Shown here: positions 25,247 through 34,398 of the stretch, in pieces
Layout: the number at the start of each line of letters is the position of its first letter
Numbering within the stretch: position 1 is the first letter of the stretch
Assembly (NCBI RefSeq): GCF_050717545.1
Contig: NZ_JBOITN010000044.1
Coordinates: 15,791 to 79,790, forward strand
Origin: Clostridium_AD sp050717545
GTDB taxonomy: Bacteria > Bacillota > Clostridia > Clostridiales > Clostridiaceae
Length of the DNA stretch: 64,000 nucleotides
Direction: 5' to 3'
Position numbers and translations under genes: made by a program
Notes under the pieces: generated by a model
What the model was told of the DNA's origin: nothing
Databases searched by the model: none
The model's input: only the letters and a program-made list of their open reading frames with translations

Positions 25247-26686
25247 CTAACTCTCTTTCTTAAAGACAATCTCTTTTCTAGCATAATGTTTACCAAATAT
25301 AAGGAACTCCCTTTCAGCCTTACTAATATTACCATAGGATCTCTTTGCCCAAATAGCCAATACAATGCCTATAATCATCCATGCAAAAACAATTCCCCAT
25401 TCATATGGCCACACCAACGATCCTGGTCCAATAGGTAAATATAAACTAATAAAAACTAGCGAAATAATTACCGCGCCGTATCCAACAAATTTCCCACTGG
25501 AAACTTTAAATGGTCGTTCTAGATTTGGCTCCTTTTTCCTTAGGCTAATAAATGATATTGACACAAGTAGATAAGCTACTACCGTTCCAAACGCACTGGC
25601 ATCAACAAACCAAACTAACGCGTTCTTTCCTAGTAGCGGAGATAAACAACTTATTAAACCAACAAGAAGAATAGCTCCCGTTGGCGAATTATACTTTGGA
25701 TGTAGTTTTGCAAAAACCGCTGGAATCATTTTTGCTCTACCCATTGCAAATAGCACCCTTGTCGCTCCCATAATAAAACCATTCCAACTCGTAAGAATAC
25801 CACACAATGCACCACCAATTAAAATTTTCCCAAATATAGGTGAATTAAAAGAAAATGCCATAGCATCTGCCACCGGAACTCCACCTGCTTGCCTTATTTC
25901 CGCGGGTGCCGATATAGAAATACCAACAATCATTAATATGTACCAAGCGGCTGCCATTAAAATTGAAATAATTAAAACATTAGCAATCTGTTTGAGTGGT
26001 ATATTCATCTCCTCAGCTGTTTGAGGAATAACATCAAATCCCACATACATAGACGGTGCCATAAGCAAAACAGCAACTAAACCAGATCCACTTGTAAATA
26101 AAGGTACTGCATACTCTGTACTACCAAATGCAACTCCACCAAACAAGAATAAAAGACCCACTAGTACTAATCCTACGGTACCCATAACTTGAAAAATAGC
26201 AGAATTCTTTGTTCCAAAGTAGTTTAATGTGGTAATCACTATTGCACCTGCAATTCCAATGATTGCCCATGATAAATATACATCATATCCAGCTATAGTC
26301 CATAGTAGTCCCATCTTGGGTATATGAAATATATAATCTATCGCTGTAGACATGGAAATTCCTTCCATAGCTGCAACTCCAACATATGCAAATCCTATGG
26401 CCCATGATGTTACCCACGACCAAAAATAATTAAGTCCTCGATAAGCAAAAACCATCTCTCCACCAGCCAGTGGCAATGCAGGTGTTAATTCTGCGTAAGT
26501 CAGTCCAACAAAAATGCACATTACTGCACCAATAAGAAATGCTGATATAGCACCGACTACACCGGCTTCTGACACCCAATTACCAACAAGCATTACCCAA
26601 CCCCAACCTATCATAGTTCCAAATGCCATGGCTAATACGTCAAATCTACCTAACACCTTATTTAAACTTTGTCTTTTGTGTTTCAT
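25247..26686 (-). CDS. APC-family amino acid permease
   Basis: A 479-residue permease with about twelve membrane helices. The first helix contains the unwound GTMIGWGWVMLVG segment that binds the substrate in APC transporters. The cytoplasmic loop with GATRVLFAMGRAKMIPAVFAK is another family mark. The C-terminal tail is charged. Substrate is probably an amino acid or amine. It lies upstream of the opine-type dehydrogenase and CoA-binding genes on the same strand; whether they share a transcript is not clear because of a 184-base gap without an obvious terminator. Confidence 0.88.
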   Translation of the reverse strand: MKHKRQSLNKVLGRFDVLAMAFGTMIGWGWVMLVGNWVSEAGVVGAISAFLIGAVMCIFVGLTYAELTPALPLAGGEMVFAYRGLNYFWSWVTSWAIGFAYVGVAAMEGISMSTAIDYIFHIPKMGLLWTIAGYDVYLSWAIIGIAGAIVITTLNYFGTKNSAIFQVMGTVGLVLVGLLFLFGGVAFGSTEYAVPLFTSGSGLVAVLLMAPSMYVGFDVIPQTAEEMNIPLKQIANVLIISILMAAAWYILMIVGISISAPAEIRQAGGVPVADAMAFSFNSPIFGKILIGGALCGILTSWNGFIMGATRVLFAMGRAKMIPAVFAKLHPKYNSPTGAILLVGLISCLSPLLGKNALVWFVDASAFGTVVAYLLVSISFISLRKKEPNLERPFKVSSGKFVGYGAVIISLVFISLYLPIGPGSLVWPYEWGIVFAWMIIGIVLAIWAKRSYGNISKAEREFLIFGKHYARKEIVFKKES

Positions 26687-26769
26687 TCACTTTCCCCCTA
26701 GTTCTTCCTTTAAAATAATTAGTATTGTTAGTTATATTTCTACAAATGTATTCATATTCCTTTAAAATG

Positions 26770-27471
26770 CTATTTTTCGCTATTATTCATAGCTTTATTA
26801 AGCTTCTTTAATCCCTTTTTTTCAATCCGTGAAACATATGATCTAGAAATCCCTAAAATTAATGCAATTTCACTTTGAGTCTGAGGATTACCATCCAGTA
26901 ATCCATAGCGCATTTGAATTACTGTTTTTTCTCTATCCTTCAAGTCTATATTTATCTTAGTATAAAGCTGCTTAATTTGTATTTTACGCTCGACTACATC
27001 TATAATAGGATCTTCCTTACTACATAATACATCAATAAGCGATATCTCTTTTCCCTCTTTATCAGTGCCAATAGTGTCCTGAAGGTACATTTCCTCTTTT
27101 ATTTTCTTATTACTCCTAATAAGCATGAGTATATCATTTTCTATACATCTTGAAACATAGGTAGCAAGCCTCACTCCCTTACCTACATCAAAGGAATCAA
27201 TACCCTTAATTAATCCAACGGTTCCAATAGATATAAGATCCTCTACATCCTTTCCTGGATAGGTATATTTTTTTACTATATGTGCAACTAGTCTTAAATT
27301 TCGTTCCACGAGTATCCCCTTAGCTAGTAAATCACCTTCTTTAAATTTTTCCAAATAAGATTTTTCTTCTTCTTCATTTAATGGTTGTGGGAATGAATTA
27401 CTACCGGTTATATAGGCTGTTAAAATTGTAACATTTTCAATTAAATTTAATAAAGAATTTATGAGTAGCAC
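26770..27471 (-). CDS. sigK: Sporulation sigma factor sigma-K, with pro-sequence
   Basis: A 233-residue sigma-70 family factor. Region 2 reads GILVERNLRLVAHIVKKYTY and DLISIGTVGLIKGIDSF, close to sigma-K and sigma-E. Region 4 ends with TQSEIALILGISRSYVSRIEKKGLKKL. The hydrophobic N-terminus before SNSFPQPLNEEEEK is the inhibitory pro-sequence that SpoIVFB removes. The gene is intact, so no skin-type element interrupts it. The start is GTG 27471 after AGGGGGG. Sigma-K directs late mother-cell genes for coat and outer layers. The next gene upstream is sigG, and the spore-surface candidate cluster is a few kb away. Confidence 0.88.
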   Translation of the reverse strand: MLLINSLLNLIENVTILTAYITGSNSFPQPLNEEEEKSYLEKFKEGDLLAKGILVERNLRLVAHIVKKYTYPGKDVEDLISIGTVGLIKGIDSFDVGKGVRLATYVSRCIENDILMLIRSNKKIKEEMYLQDTIGTDKEGKEISLIDVLCSKEDPIIDVVERKIQIKQLYTKINIDLKDREKTVIQMRYGLLDGNPQTQSEIALILGISRSYVSRIEKKGLKKLNKAMNNSEK

Positions 27472-27583
27472 AGGTGCCCCCCCTAATAAAGTTTCTTAAT
27501 ATAATATGATTTGTTATTTGTTTTCATGTACATAATATTTAATCTGCTTTATTATTTTTAACAACATTCTGGTAAATAATAAA

Positions 27584-27609
27584 TGAAAAAAGGTCCTACA
27601 AGAGGACCC
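27584..27609 (-). terminator. Terminator of sigG
   Basis: GGTCCT and AGGACC form a six-base GC-rich stem with a five-base loop, followed on the minus strand by TTTTTT. It touches the sigG stop codon. Confidence 0.8.
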
Positions 27610-28382
27610 TATACATATTTTTTCATATGTTTTAATGCATTTTTTTCAACTCTGGATACCTGTGCTTGGGATATACCTATTTCATCAGCCACTTCCATTT
27701 GAGTTTTCCCATCGAAAAACCTCAAATTCAAGATTAGCTTTTCCCTATCTTTTAATTTTCCCATTCCTTCTTTAATTGATATATTTTCAATCCAACTATC
27801 ATCTAAATTTTTAGTATCTCTTATTTGATCCATTACATAAACTTCATCTCCACCATCATGGTAAATCGGTTGAAATAAAGATACAGGTTCTTGCAAAGCA
27901 TCTAAAGCAAATACCACATTCTCACGAGGAAGTTCTAGTTCTTTTGCTATTTCAGTCACAGAAGGCTCTTTATTATTCTCATTCACCATTCTATCTCTAA
28001 CTTGTAACGCCCTATATGCAATATCCCGAAGTGACCTACTAACTCTTATAGAGTTATTGTCTCTTAAGTACCTTCTTATTTCTCCAATAATCATAGGAAC
28101 TGCATATGTTGAAAACCTAACATTTAAACTTAAGTTAAAATTATCAACGGACTTCATTAAACCAATACAACCTACTTGAAATAAATCATCTACATTTTCT
28201 CCTCGACTATTAAATCGCTTTATCACGCTTAAAACCAATCTTAAGTTTGCATTAATAAATTCTTCACGACACTGCGGTTCACCATTTTGTATTCTATATA
28301 ATAACTCTCTCATTTCTTTTTCTTTTAATTTAGGTAATTTTGAAGTATTTACACCACTTACTTCTACTTTATTAAACATCAT
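27609..28382 (-). CDS. sigG: Sporulation sigma factor sigma-G
   Basis: A 257-residue sigma factor with the sigma-G N-terminus (NKVEVSGVNTSKLPKL), region 2 (NLRLVLSVIKRFNSRGENVD and FQVGCIGLMKS), the YLRDNNSIRVSRSLRDIAYR stretch, and region 4 ending TQMEVADEIGISQAQVSRVEKNAL. It directs forespore genes such as SASP genes. The match to known clostridial sigma-G is strong over the whole length. In the clostridia I know, sigG follows spoIIGA and sigE; neither is here, so this copy is either relocated or a paralog. sigK follows after a terminator. Confidence 0.9.
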   Translation of the reverse strand: MMFNKVEVSGVNTSKLPKLKEKEMRELLYRIQNGEPQCREEFINANLRLVLSVIKRFNSRGENVDDLFQVGCIGLMKSVDNFNLSLNVRFSTYAVPMIIGEIRRYLRDNNSIRVSRSLRDIAYRALQVRDRMVNENNKEPSVTEIAKELELPRENVVFALDALQEPVSLFQPIYHDGGDEVYVMDQIRDTKNLDDSWIENISIKEGMGKLKDREKLILNLRFFDGKTQMEVADEIGISQAQVSRVEKNALKHMKKYV

Positions 28383-28488
28383 AAGGTCATCATTCCCTTC
28401 AGAGTAATAACTACCTTAAAATTATCTCCTTATAATTTATTAATTATACTAGAGACAACCTTATAATATTTTTTTATTTTATTATAAG

Positions 28489-29592
28489 TTATTTCTTTGT
28501 TTTTTTTATTATTTCACAGATTTTTTCAATGTCCTGTTTTCTAAGTCCCACAGAACTTGGCAGATTTATTCCTCGTGCGTAAATATCAGCCGTAACCCTT
28601 AAATCACCATGCTTACAATTCTTATATGGAGGCATAGAATGTATAGGCATAAAAAATGGTCGCGCCTCTATTTTTTCTTCATTTAATTTTTGCATGAGCA
28701 CGTCCCTTGTTATACCATACTCATCTTCAATTAGGATTGAATATAGCCAGAAACAGTTTTCTATATTTTCTCTTTCTATAGGTAACGTAATTCCTTTAAT
28801 TTCACTTAATAGTTCATTATAATATATTGCATTTTCCCTTTTAATTCTTAAATAATCTTTAATATTTTCAAGTTGGGCTACTCCAAATGCAGCTAAAAGA
28901 TTTGGCATTCTAAAGTTATAACCCACCTCTGGATGATAGAAAGCTTTGTTTTCAGCAACTACTTTTGCTTGAGTAGATAAAAATTTTGCCCTATCTCCAT
29001 ATTGTAAATTGTTAGTTACAAGCATTCCGCCTGATCCCGTAGTTATAATTTTATTTCCATTAAAGCTAAAGCAACCTATGTCACCTATAGTGCCTGTCAT
29101 TTTACCATTACAAGTAGATCCTAGTGCCTCTGTGGCATCTTCTATAACATATAAATTATGTTTTAGTGCTATTTCCATTATACTTTTCATATCTACAGGA
29201 TGGCCATAAATATGTACCGGCATTATAGCTTTTGTTTTAGATGTTATTACTTCTTCTATCTTTTGCGCATCCATAACAAAGGTATCTCTACACACATCTA
29301 CAAATACAGGAATTGCCCCTACATATTTTATAGTATTAATTGGAGATATAAATGTTAACGACGGAACTATAACTTCATCCCCTTCACCTACCCCCAAGGT
29401 TAATAATGCTAACTGAAGCGCTGCTGTACCATTCATTGTAACTACAGCACTATTGCTACCTACATATTCACTAAATTTTTCTTCAAATAAATTAACATAA
29501 CTTCCTACTGATGATACCCAATTAGTATCTATACAATCTTTAATATATTTCAATTCATTGCCTCTAATTTCTGGTACACATAAAGGTATCAT
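28489..29592 (-). CDS. legC: PLP-dependent aminotransferase for nonulosonate synthesis (LegC-like)
   Basis: A 367-residue DegT/DnrJ/EryC1/StrS aminotransferase. TMNGTAALQLALLTLGVGEG binds the phosphate of PLP, IEDATEALGS holds the Asp that contacts the pyridine, and the Schiff-base Lys is in FSFNGNKIITTGSGG. In the legionaminate pathway LegC puts an amino group on C4 of the 4-keto sugar made by LegB. It is the last gene of the minus-strand operon and starts 36 bases after legB, with GCGGAGG upstream. The gene set around it (legB, G, I, F) is what supports the LegC name over other sugar aminotransferases. Confidence 0.85.
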   Translation of the reverse strand: MIPLCVPEIRGNELKYIKDCIDTNWVSSVGSYVNLFEEKFSEYVGSNSAVVTMNGTAALQLALLTLGVGEGDEVIVPSLTFISPINTIKYVGAIPVFVDVCRDTFVMDAQKIEEVITSKTKAIMPVHIYGHPVDMKSIMEIALKHNLYVIEDATEALGSTCNGKMTGTIGDIGCFSFNGNKIITTGSGGMLVTNNLQYGDRAKFLSTQAKVVAENKAFYHPEVGYNFRMPNLLAAFGVAQLENIKDYLRIKRENAIYYNELLSEIKGITLPIERENIENCFWLYSILIEDEYGITRDVLMQKLNEEKIEARPFFMPIHSMPPYKNCKHGDLRVTADIYARGINLPSSVGLRKQDIEKICEIIKKTKK

Positions 29593-29628
29593 AATAAAAT
29601 CCTCCGCTTATAAAATATTGTTTTTTTA

Positions 29629-30621
29629 TTAAACATTGTATATGTCTGTTTTAAAATACAACATATTATTTTTTATCCATTCGATGGTTGCTTCAAGACC
29701 TTTATCTATATTATAATTAGGCTGCCAACCAGTTAATTGTTTTATTTTAGTATTATCAGCCCATAATCTATTAACTTCACTATTTTTCGGCCTTATTCTT
29801 TCATCATCACAAAGAATTTTTACATCCTTACCTATGATTCTTATAATTTTTCTAACTGTATCCTCTATTGTTATTTCATAGTTTGAACCAACATTTATAA
29901 CTTCACCAATGGTTTTTGTGCTTTCTGCTACTTTTATAAACGCCTGCGCCGTGTCCTTAACAAAGCTAAAGTCTCTAGTTGGAGTTAAACTTCCAAGCTT
30001 AATTTCTGTTTTACCTGCTAATATCTGAGATATTATAGTGGGAATTATAGCTCTTGCCGATTGCCTTGGTCCATAAGTATTAAACGGTCTTATAATAGCG
30101 ATAGGCATATCAAAGCTTTTATAGTAACTTTCTGCCATCTTATCTGCTCCTATTTTTGATGCCGAGTATGGAGATTGACCTTGCATTGGATGTTTTTCAT
30201 CAATTGGTACATAAAGTGCACTGCCATAAGTTTCAGACGTCGATGTATGTACGATCTTTTCTACACCGTATTCTCTACAAGCTTCAAGAACATTAGTAGT
30301 ACCTTCCACATTTGTTTTTACATATGCCATAGGTGATAAATAAGAATATGGAATTGCAATGAGTGCCGCAAGATGAAACACCACTTCTTGCCCTTTTATG
30401 ATTCTTTTCATTCCATCGTATTCCCTTATGTCTCCAGTAACGACTTTAATATTTTCTTTAATATTCTTATCAAAAGTATCAATCCATCCCCAGTTATTAA
30501 ATGAATTATATTGAACTAGAGCTGTAACATCTGCTCCAAGTTTCATTAATTTTTCTGTTAAATGACTTCCTATGAAGCCTTCCGCACCCGTAATTAAAAC
30601 TTTTTTCCCTTGCAAATTCAC
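29629..30621 (-). CDS. legB: NAD-dependent nucleotide-sugar 4,6-dehydratase (LegB-like)
   Basis: A 330-residue extended SDR with VLITGAEGFIGSHL (NAD loop), VFHLAALIAIPYSY, a TSTSETYGSA segment with the active-site Thr and acidic residue, and YSASK with catalytic Tyr and Lys. The sequence resembles LegB, which makes the 4-keto-6-deoxy sugar nucleotide at the head of legionaminate synthesis. In Campylobacter the substrate is GDP-GlcNAc, and the PtmE-like gene at 39148 fits that GDP route. The start is GTG 30621 after AGGTGAT, four bases beyond the stop of the acetyltransferase gene, so translation is coupled. Confidence 0.87.
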   Translation of the reverse strand: MNLQGKKVLITGAEGFIGSHLTEKLMKLGADVTALVQYNSFNNWGWIDTFDKNIKENIKVVTGDIREYDGMKRIIKGQEVVFHLAALIAIPYSYLSPMAYVKTNVEGTTNVLEACREYGVEKIVHTSTSETYGSALYVPIDEKHPMQGQSPYSASKIGADKMAESYYKSFDMPIAIIRPFNTYGPRQSARAIIPTIISQILAGKTEIKLGSLTPTRDFSFVKDTAQAFIKVAESTKTIGEVINVGSNYEITIEDTVRKIIRIIGKDVKILCDDERIRPKNSEVNRLWADNTKIKQLTGWQPNYNIDKGLEATIEWIKNNMLYFKTDIYNV

Positions 30622-30625
30622 AATA

Positions 30626-31267
30626 TCACCTACACTTTATAATTTTTGATGGAACTCCCACAGCGACTACATTATCTACTATATTTTTTATAACCACAGC
30701 TCCTGCCCCTATAATCACATTATTTCCTATATGCAAAGATTGAATTATAGAACTTCCCATACCTACATGTGTGTCATGCCCTACACTCACCCCTCCAGCT
30801 ATACAAACCCTTGGTGAAATATGGGTATTCCTTTGTAACTTACAATCATGTTCGATTACCGCACCAGTGTTTACTATGCAATTTTCTTCTATACAAGTGC
30901 CTGGATTAATTATGGCTCCAGGCATTACACAAGTTCCAAAGGCAATACACGCATAAGATGAAACTATTGCATCCTTATGTATAAGCACTGGTATATTAAA
31001 ACCTATAGACTTTAATTCATTAAATATTTTATCTCTAAGCCTCATATCGCCAAGTGCACCAACACATACAAAGGCATTTTTCACACCCTCATAATATAAT
31101 TTTTTTAGGATACTATCATCACCTATTATAGGAATATCTAATACAAATTTTTCTTTAACATAAGACTTATCTGTTATGCCGATAATGTCATATTTGCCAA
31201 CACTTTTTATAATATCTATAATAACCTTGCAATGTCCACCGCCGCCTACAAGTACGATTTTCTCCAT
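30626..31267 (-). CDS. NeuD/PglD-type sugar O- or N-acetyltransferase (LegH role)
   Basis: A 213-residue protein with an N-terminal Rossmann-like substrate domain (EKIVLVGGGGHCKVIIDIIKS) and a left-handed beta-helix of hexapeptide repeats (about 90-205). The catalytic His is in VIEHDCKLQRNTHISP. PglD, NeuD and LegH-type enzymes acetylate 4-amino sugar nucleotides or sialic acids. In this operon the likely job is N-acetylation of the LegC product to give the diacetamido sugar nucleotide used by LegG. GGCGAGGTG precedes ATG 31267. The gene lies between legG and legB in the same transcript. Confidence 0.83.
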   Translation of the reverse strand: MEKIVLVGGGGHCKVIIDIIKSVGKYDIIGITDKSYVKEKFVLDIPIIGDDSILKKLYYEGVKNAFVCVGALGDMRLRDKIFNELKSIGFNIPVLIHKDAIVSSYACIAFGTCVMPGAIINPGTCIEENCIVNTGAVIEHDCKLQRNTHISPRVCIAGGVSVGHDTHVGMGSSIIQSLHIGNNVIIGAGAVVIKNIVDNVVAVGVPSKIIKCR

Positions 31268-31294
31268 AATAACACCTCGCCTTTACCTTCTAAA

Positions 31295-32443
31295 TTAATA
31301 AGTGATTCTCTTTTGTATAAGCTCTCTATCTAGCTTTACCTCACTTATAATTTGCGATATTTTGCAACTTGCGTTCCCATCACCATAAGGATTTGTACAA
31401 TTTTTTAATTGTTTTCTAAACCTTTCATCGTATAATGCCTGTTTAATACCTCTTATAACAGATTCTTTTCCATAAGGTACGTCTATTACATTGCAGGCTC
31501 TTAGTCTCCCATCCTGCCTTGAACCTATGTTTACTACAGGCAACTTAAAGCTAGGTGCCTCAATTATGCCTGAAGACGAATTTCCTATCATTACATCTGC
31601 TATAGCTAAAACGCTTAGATACTCTACTTGACTTAAGTTTTTAAATATCTTTAGAATTGGATATTTAGCCCTATATTCTTCAATAACGCTTATAATTTTC
31701 CTTCCTCCATTGTCACTGTTAGGATATGAAACTATAGTTTGATATCCTAACTCTACAACTGCATCAAGTGTCTCCCTAATTTGCCATTCCACCATGTCTC
31801 TCTCTGTAGCTACTGGATGTTGCGTTAGTAAAAATATCTTATCGTCCTCTAAATTAAACCTATTAAGAATTTCTTCTCTTGATATATATTGTGTTTTTTT
31901 TATATTATCAAGACCTGGCGATCCTACTACAAAAATATTTTTTTCCTTCTCCCCTAATTTAAGGATTCTTTGCTTACTATCCTCATTAGCAGGAAAGTGT
32001 ATATGAGAAAGTTTAGTTATAGCGTGTCTTACAGATTCATCTACTGTTCCACTCACTTCTCCTCCATGGATATGGGCAACTGGTATATTCATATAAATAG
32101 CTGTAGTTGCTGCCGCTAGCATCTCTGCCCTGTCCCCTAGTATTAATAAAAGATCTGGTTTTATTCTATCAAAGCATTCAGACATACTTATAATTGAAAG
32201 CCCTATAGATTTAGCCATAGATACGCCTGTATCAGAAGATAATATAGTTTCAAACTTATCTGCTATTTCAAACCCATCTTTTTCTATTTCGTTTATAGTC
32301 ATACCGTACTGAGGACATAAATGCATTCCACAGACAATAAGCTTAAGGACTAAAGCATCATGCTTTTCAATTTCTTTAAGAACATGATAAAATATTCCAT
32401 AATCTGCTCTTGTCCCTGTTAATACTGCTATTTTTCTTTTCAT
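31295..32443 (-). CDS. legG: Hydrolysing UDP/GDP-sugar 2-epimerase (LegG/NeuC family)
   Basis: A 382-residue enzyme of the NeuC/LegG/WecB 2-epimerase family. Family marks are LTGTRADYGIFYHVLKEI at the N-terminus, HIHGGEVSGTVDESVRHAITKL in the middle and IGNSSSGIIEAPSFKLPVVNIGSRQ in the second Rossmann domain. These enzymes release NDP while inverting C2. With LegB and LegC present, the expected product is 2,4-diacetamido-2,4,6-trideoxymannose, the direct precursor of legionaminate. An AGGAG site supports ATG 32443. It lies between legI and the acetyltransferase gene. Confidence 0.87.
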   Translation of the reverse strand: MKRKIAVLTGTRADYGIFYHVLKEIEKHDALVLKLIVCGMHLCPQYGMTINEIEKDGFEIADKFETILSSDTGVSMAKSIGLSIISMSECFDRIKPDLLLILGDRAEMLAAATTAIYMNIPVAHIHGGEVSGTVDESVRHAITKLSHIHFPANEDSKQRILKLGEKEKNIFVVGSPGLDNIKKTQYISREEILNRFNLEDDKIFLLTQHPVATERDMVEWQIRETLDAVVELGYQTIVSYPNSDNGGRKIISVIEEYRAKYPILKIFKNLSQVEYLSVLAIADVMIGNSSSGIIEAPSFKLPVVNIGSRQDGRLRACNVIDVPYGKESVIRGIKQALYDERFRKQLKNCTNPYGDGNASCKISQIISEVKLDRELIQKRITY

Positions 32444-32494
32444 ATTTAATAATCTCCTATTCTGTAATATCGTGAACTTGTTTAGATTATTTTT

Positions 32495-33538
32495 TTACTC
32501 CACCATATTGAAGGATATTTGTTCATCCATCTTTATGTCCCTTTTAGTTTTTTTACCAATAATATAATTGTAAAATTTAGGTGAGAGTCCTGTTCCTGGT
32601 CTTTTATAATCTAAGTCTATTATTTTTATACATTCTCCTTGTTTTATATATCTAGATGCTACTATACTTTTTCTTGCTGCCTTCATAGTATCTACTTCAC
32701 TAGCGGTATGCCTTTTAATTCCATTTCCAAGGGCCATTTCTACATTCCTTATAGCTATAACCATGTTTTTTAGTTCAATAGGATTAAGCGATGCTTTATG
32801 GTCTGGTCCATTCATACACTTATCAAGTGTAAAATGTTTTTCAATTATATTTGCTCCTAGCACAGTTGCAGCTATAGATATAGTTATTTCTTTAGTATGA
32901 TCAGAGTATCCCGCTACAATTTTAAAAGCGTTTTTTATGGTATTAATAGCATTTAAATTAACGTTTTCCAATTTAGCTGGATAATTTGATGTACAGTGAA
33001 GTACTGCTACATCTTTATTGTCTAAGTAATTAATTACATTTATTGCTTCTTCAATTTCCGAAAGGCTTGCCATTCCAGAAGATAAAATTATTGGTTTATC
33101 ATATTTTGCTATATGCTTTAAAAAAGGAATATTAGTTAAATCCCCAGAGCTAATTTTAAAAGCCTCCATGCCTATTGACCATAAGAAGTCCACACTTTCA
33201 AAATCAAAAGGTGTAGATAAAAACATGATTTTCTTATATTTACAATACTCTTGTATTTCTATAAAATTTTCATAAGAAAGCTCTAGTTCCTTTAACATAT
33301 TAAACTGCGAATCAACCTTACCTGTGTTACACTTTTGATATTCAGCCATATCTGCATACTGCGTAACTAGTTTTTCAGTTTTGAAAGTTTGAAATTTTAT
33401 AGCATCAACTCCTGCAAATGCAGCTTTATCTACCATTTTTTTTGCTATGCTTATGTCACCATTATGATTAACCCCAGCCTCTGCTATAATAAAAACCGGA
33501 TTTCCGTCACCTATAACCTTATTTCCTATATTAAGCAT
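32495..33538 (-). CDS. legI: N-acetylneuraminate/legionaminate synthase (LegI/NeuB family)
   Basis: A 347-residue enzyme with the NeuB TIM-barrel (FIIAEAGVNHNGDISIAKKM, IKFQTFKTEKLV, KISSGDLTNIPFL, EKHFTLDK) and a C-terminal SAF domain (about 280-345, with ARKSIVASRYIKQGE). It condenses phosphoenolpyruvate with the six-carbon diacetamido sugar to form a nonulosonic acid. The family alone does not separate legionaminate from neuraminate or pseudaminate, but the operon context (LegB/LegC plus a NeuC-type epimerase, no PseG/PseH) points to legionaminate. It overlaps legF by eight bases and has GAAGGAG, so it is coupled to it. Confidence 0.87.
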   Translation of the reverse strand: MLNIGNKVIGDGNPVFIIAEAGVNHNGDISIAKKMVDKAAFAGVDAIKFQTFKTEKLVTQYADMAEYQKCNTGKVDSQFNMLKELELSYENFIEIQEYCKYKKIMFLSTPFDFESVDFLWSIGMEAFKISSGDLTNIPFLKHIAKYDKPIILSSGMASLSEIEEAINVINYLDNKDVAVLHCTSNYPAKLENVNLNAINTIKNAFKIVAGYSDHTKEITISIAATVLGANIIEKHFTLDKCMNGPDHKASLNPIELKNMVIAIRNVEMALGNGIKRHTASEVDTMKAARKSIVASRYIKQGECIKIIDLDYKRPGTGLSPKFYNYIIGKKTKRDIKMDEQISFNMVE

Positions 33539-34235
33539 TCATATTCTCCTTCATTATCACTTCAACAAGTCTGACATCCAGCAACGTATCAATATCTACC
33601 GAGCTTTTCTTGTCCATTATATAAGGCATAGTATCTGCATCAACAAACTTTTTTTGATGTATTAACATATCATATGAATTTATATATATTGCACCATTAA
33701 ATATATAAAAGTCAGGTAAGTCTTGGCGTCTAAAACTTGTTGCCTCAAACCTTATAACCTCTTTTAATTTCTCATTTTGTATACTTCTCATAAATATAGG
33801 GTTTTGCTGAGTTTTACACACGCTCACCAAAGAAGCTCCATTGCTTTTTATAAGTTTTTCTATAGCTTCATCTACATTCTTAAAAGTTCTTAATGGAGAT
33901 GTGGGCTGTAATAATATTATATAATCAAAAGTTATATTCTTATTTTTATAATACTCAATTGCATGTATCACAACGTCTATAGATTTCGCTTTATCATTTG
34001 ATAAAGCATTTGGTCTTAAAAAAGGTACCTTAGCGCCATATTGCTGTGCTATGCCCTTTATAATTTCACTATCAGTTGATACAATTATTTCATCTATATA
34101 TTTAGATTTCTTTCCCGCGTCTATTGTATAAGCTATAAGTGGTTTACCACATATATCTATAATATTCTTATTTGGTATACCCTTTGAACCAGCTCTCGCT
34201 GGAATAATAGCAAGAAACTTTTTATTCTTATACAT
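33531..34235 (-). CDS. legF: CMP-nonulosonate cytidylyltransferase (LegF/NeuA family)
   Basis: A 234-residue CMP-sugar synthetase. The signature FLAIIPARAGSKGIPNKNI binds CTP, followed by DEIIVSTDSEII and LLQPTSPLRT. It activates the nonulosonic acid as CMP-sugar for transfer. The start is ATG 34235, where AGGGGG has good spacing; an in-frame ATG at 34271 is weaker and adds residues not seen in the family. It is the first gene of the minus-strand operon; the promoter must lie in the shared gap to 34399. It overlaps legI, so the six genes form one tight unit. Confidence 0.88.
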   Translation of the reverse strand: MYKNKKFLAIIPARAGSKGIPNKNIIDICGKPLIAYTIDAGKKSKYIDEIIVSTDSEIIKGIAQQYGAKVPFLRPNALSNDKAKSIDVVIHAIEYYKNKNITFDYIILLQPTSPLRTFKNVDEAIEKLIKSNGASLVSVCKTQQNPIFMRSIQNEKLKEVIRFEATSFRRQDLPDFYIFNGAIYINSYDMLIHQKKFVDADTMPYIMDKKSSVDIDTLLDVRLVEVIMKENMNA

Positions 34236-34341
34236 AATTATCCCCCTGGTATAAGTATTATTTAAAATCATTCTAAAACTAATTTCTCCTTATCAAGTAT
34301 ATTAATAGTTACATCAAATAATGTTTGTTTTGCTTAAAAAG

Positions 34342-34369
34342 AACCATAAATTAAAATAATCATATATTA
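34342..34369 (+). promoter_or_regulatory. Sigma-K-like promoter of the plus-strand surface cluster
   Basis: AACC (34342-34345) fits the sigma-K -35 mACm, and CATATATTA (34361-34369) fits the -10 CATANNNTA exactly. The spacer is 15 bases, one shorter than the usual 16. The predicted start is near 34376, giving a leader of about 23 bases with AGGAGA before ATG 34399. Confidence 0.5.
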
Positions 34370-34398
34370 ATATAAATACTTTTTTTAGGAGAATTATT

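Noticed and set aside
28460..28488. Hairpin at the end of the leg operon as terminator
   Set aside because: The nine-base stem is pure A/T apart from one G-C pair and has no T run after it on the minus strand, so termination there is not supported.
30626..34235. Pseudaminic acid pathway as an alternative to legionaminate
   Set aside because: The operon has a hydrolysing 2-epimerase (NeuC/LegG type) and a LegB-like dehydratase, and no PseG- or PseH-like gene, so legionaminate fits better.
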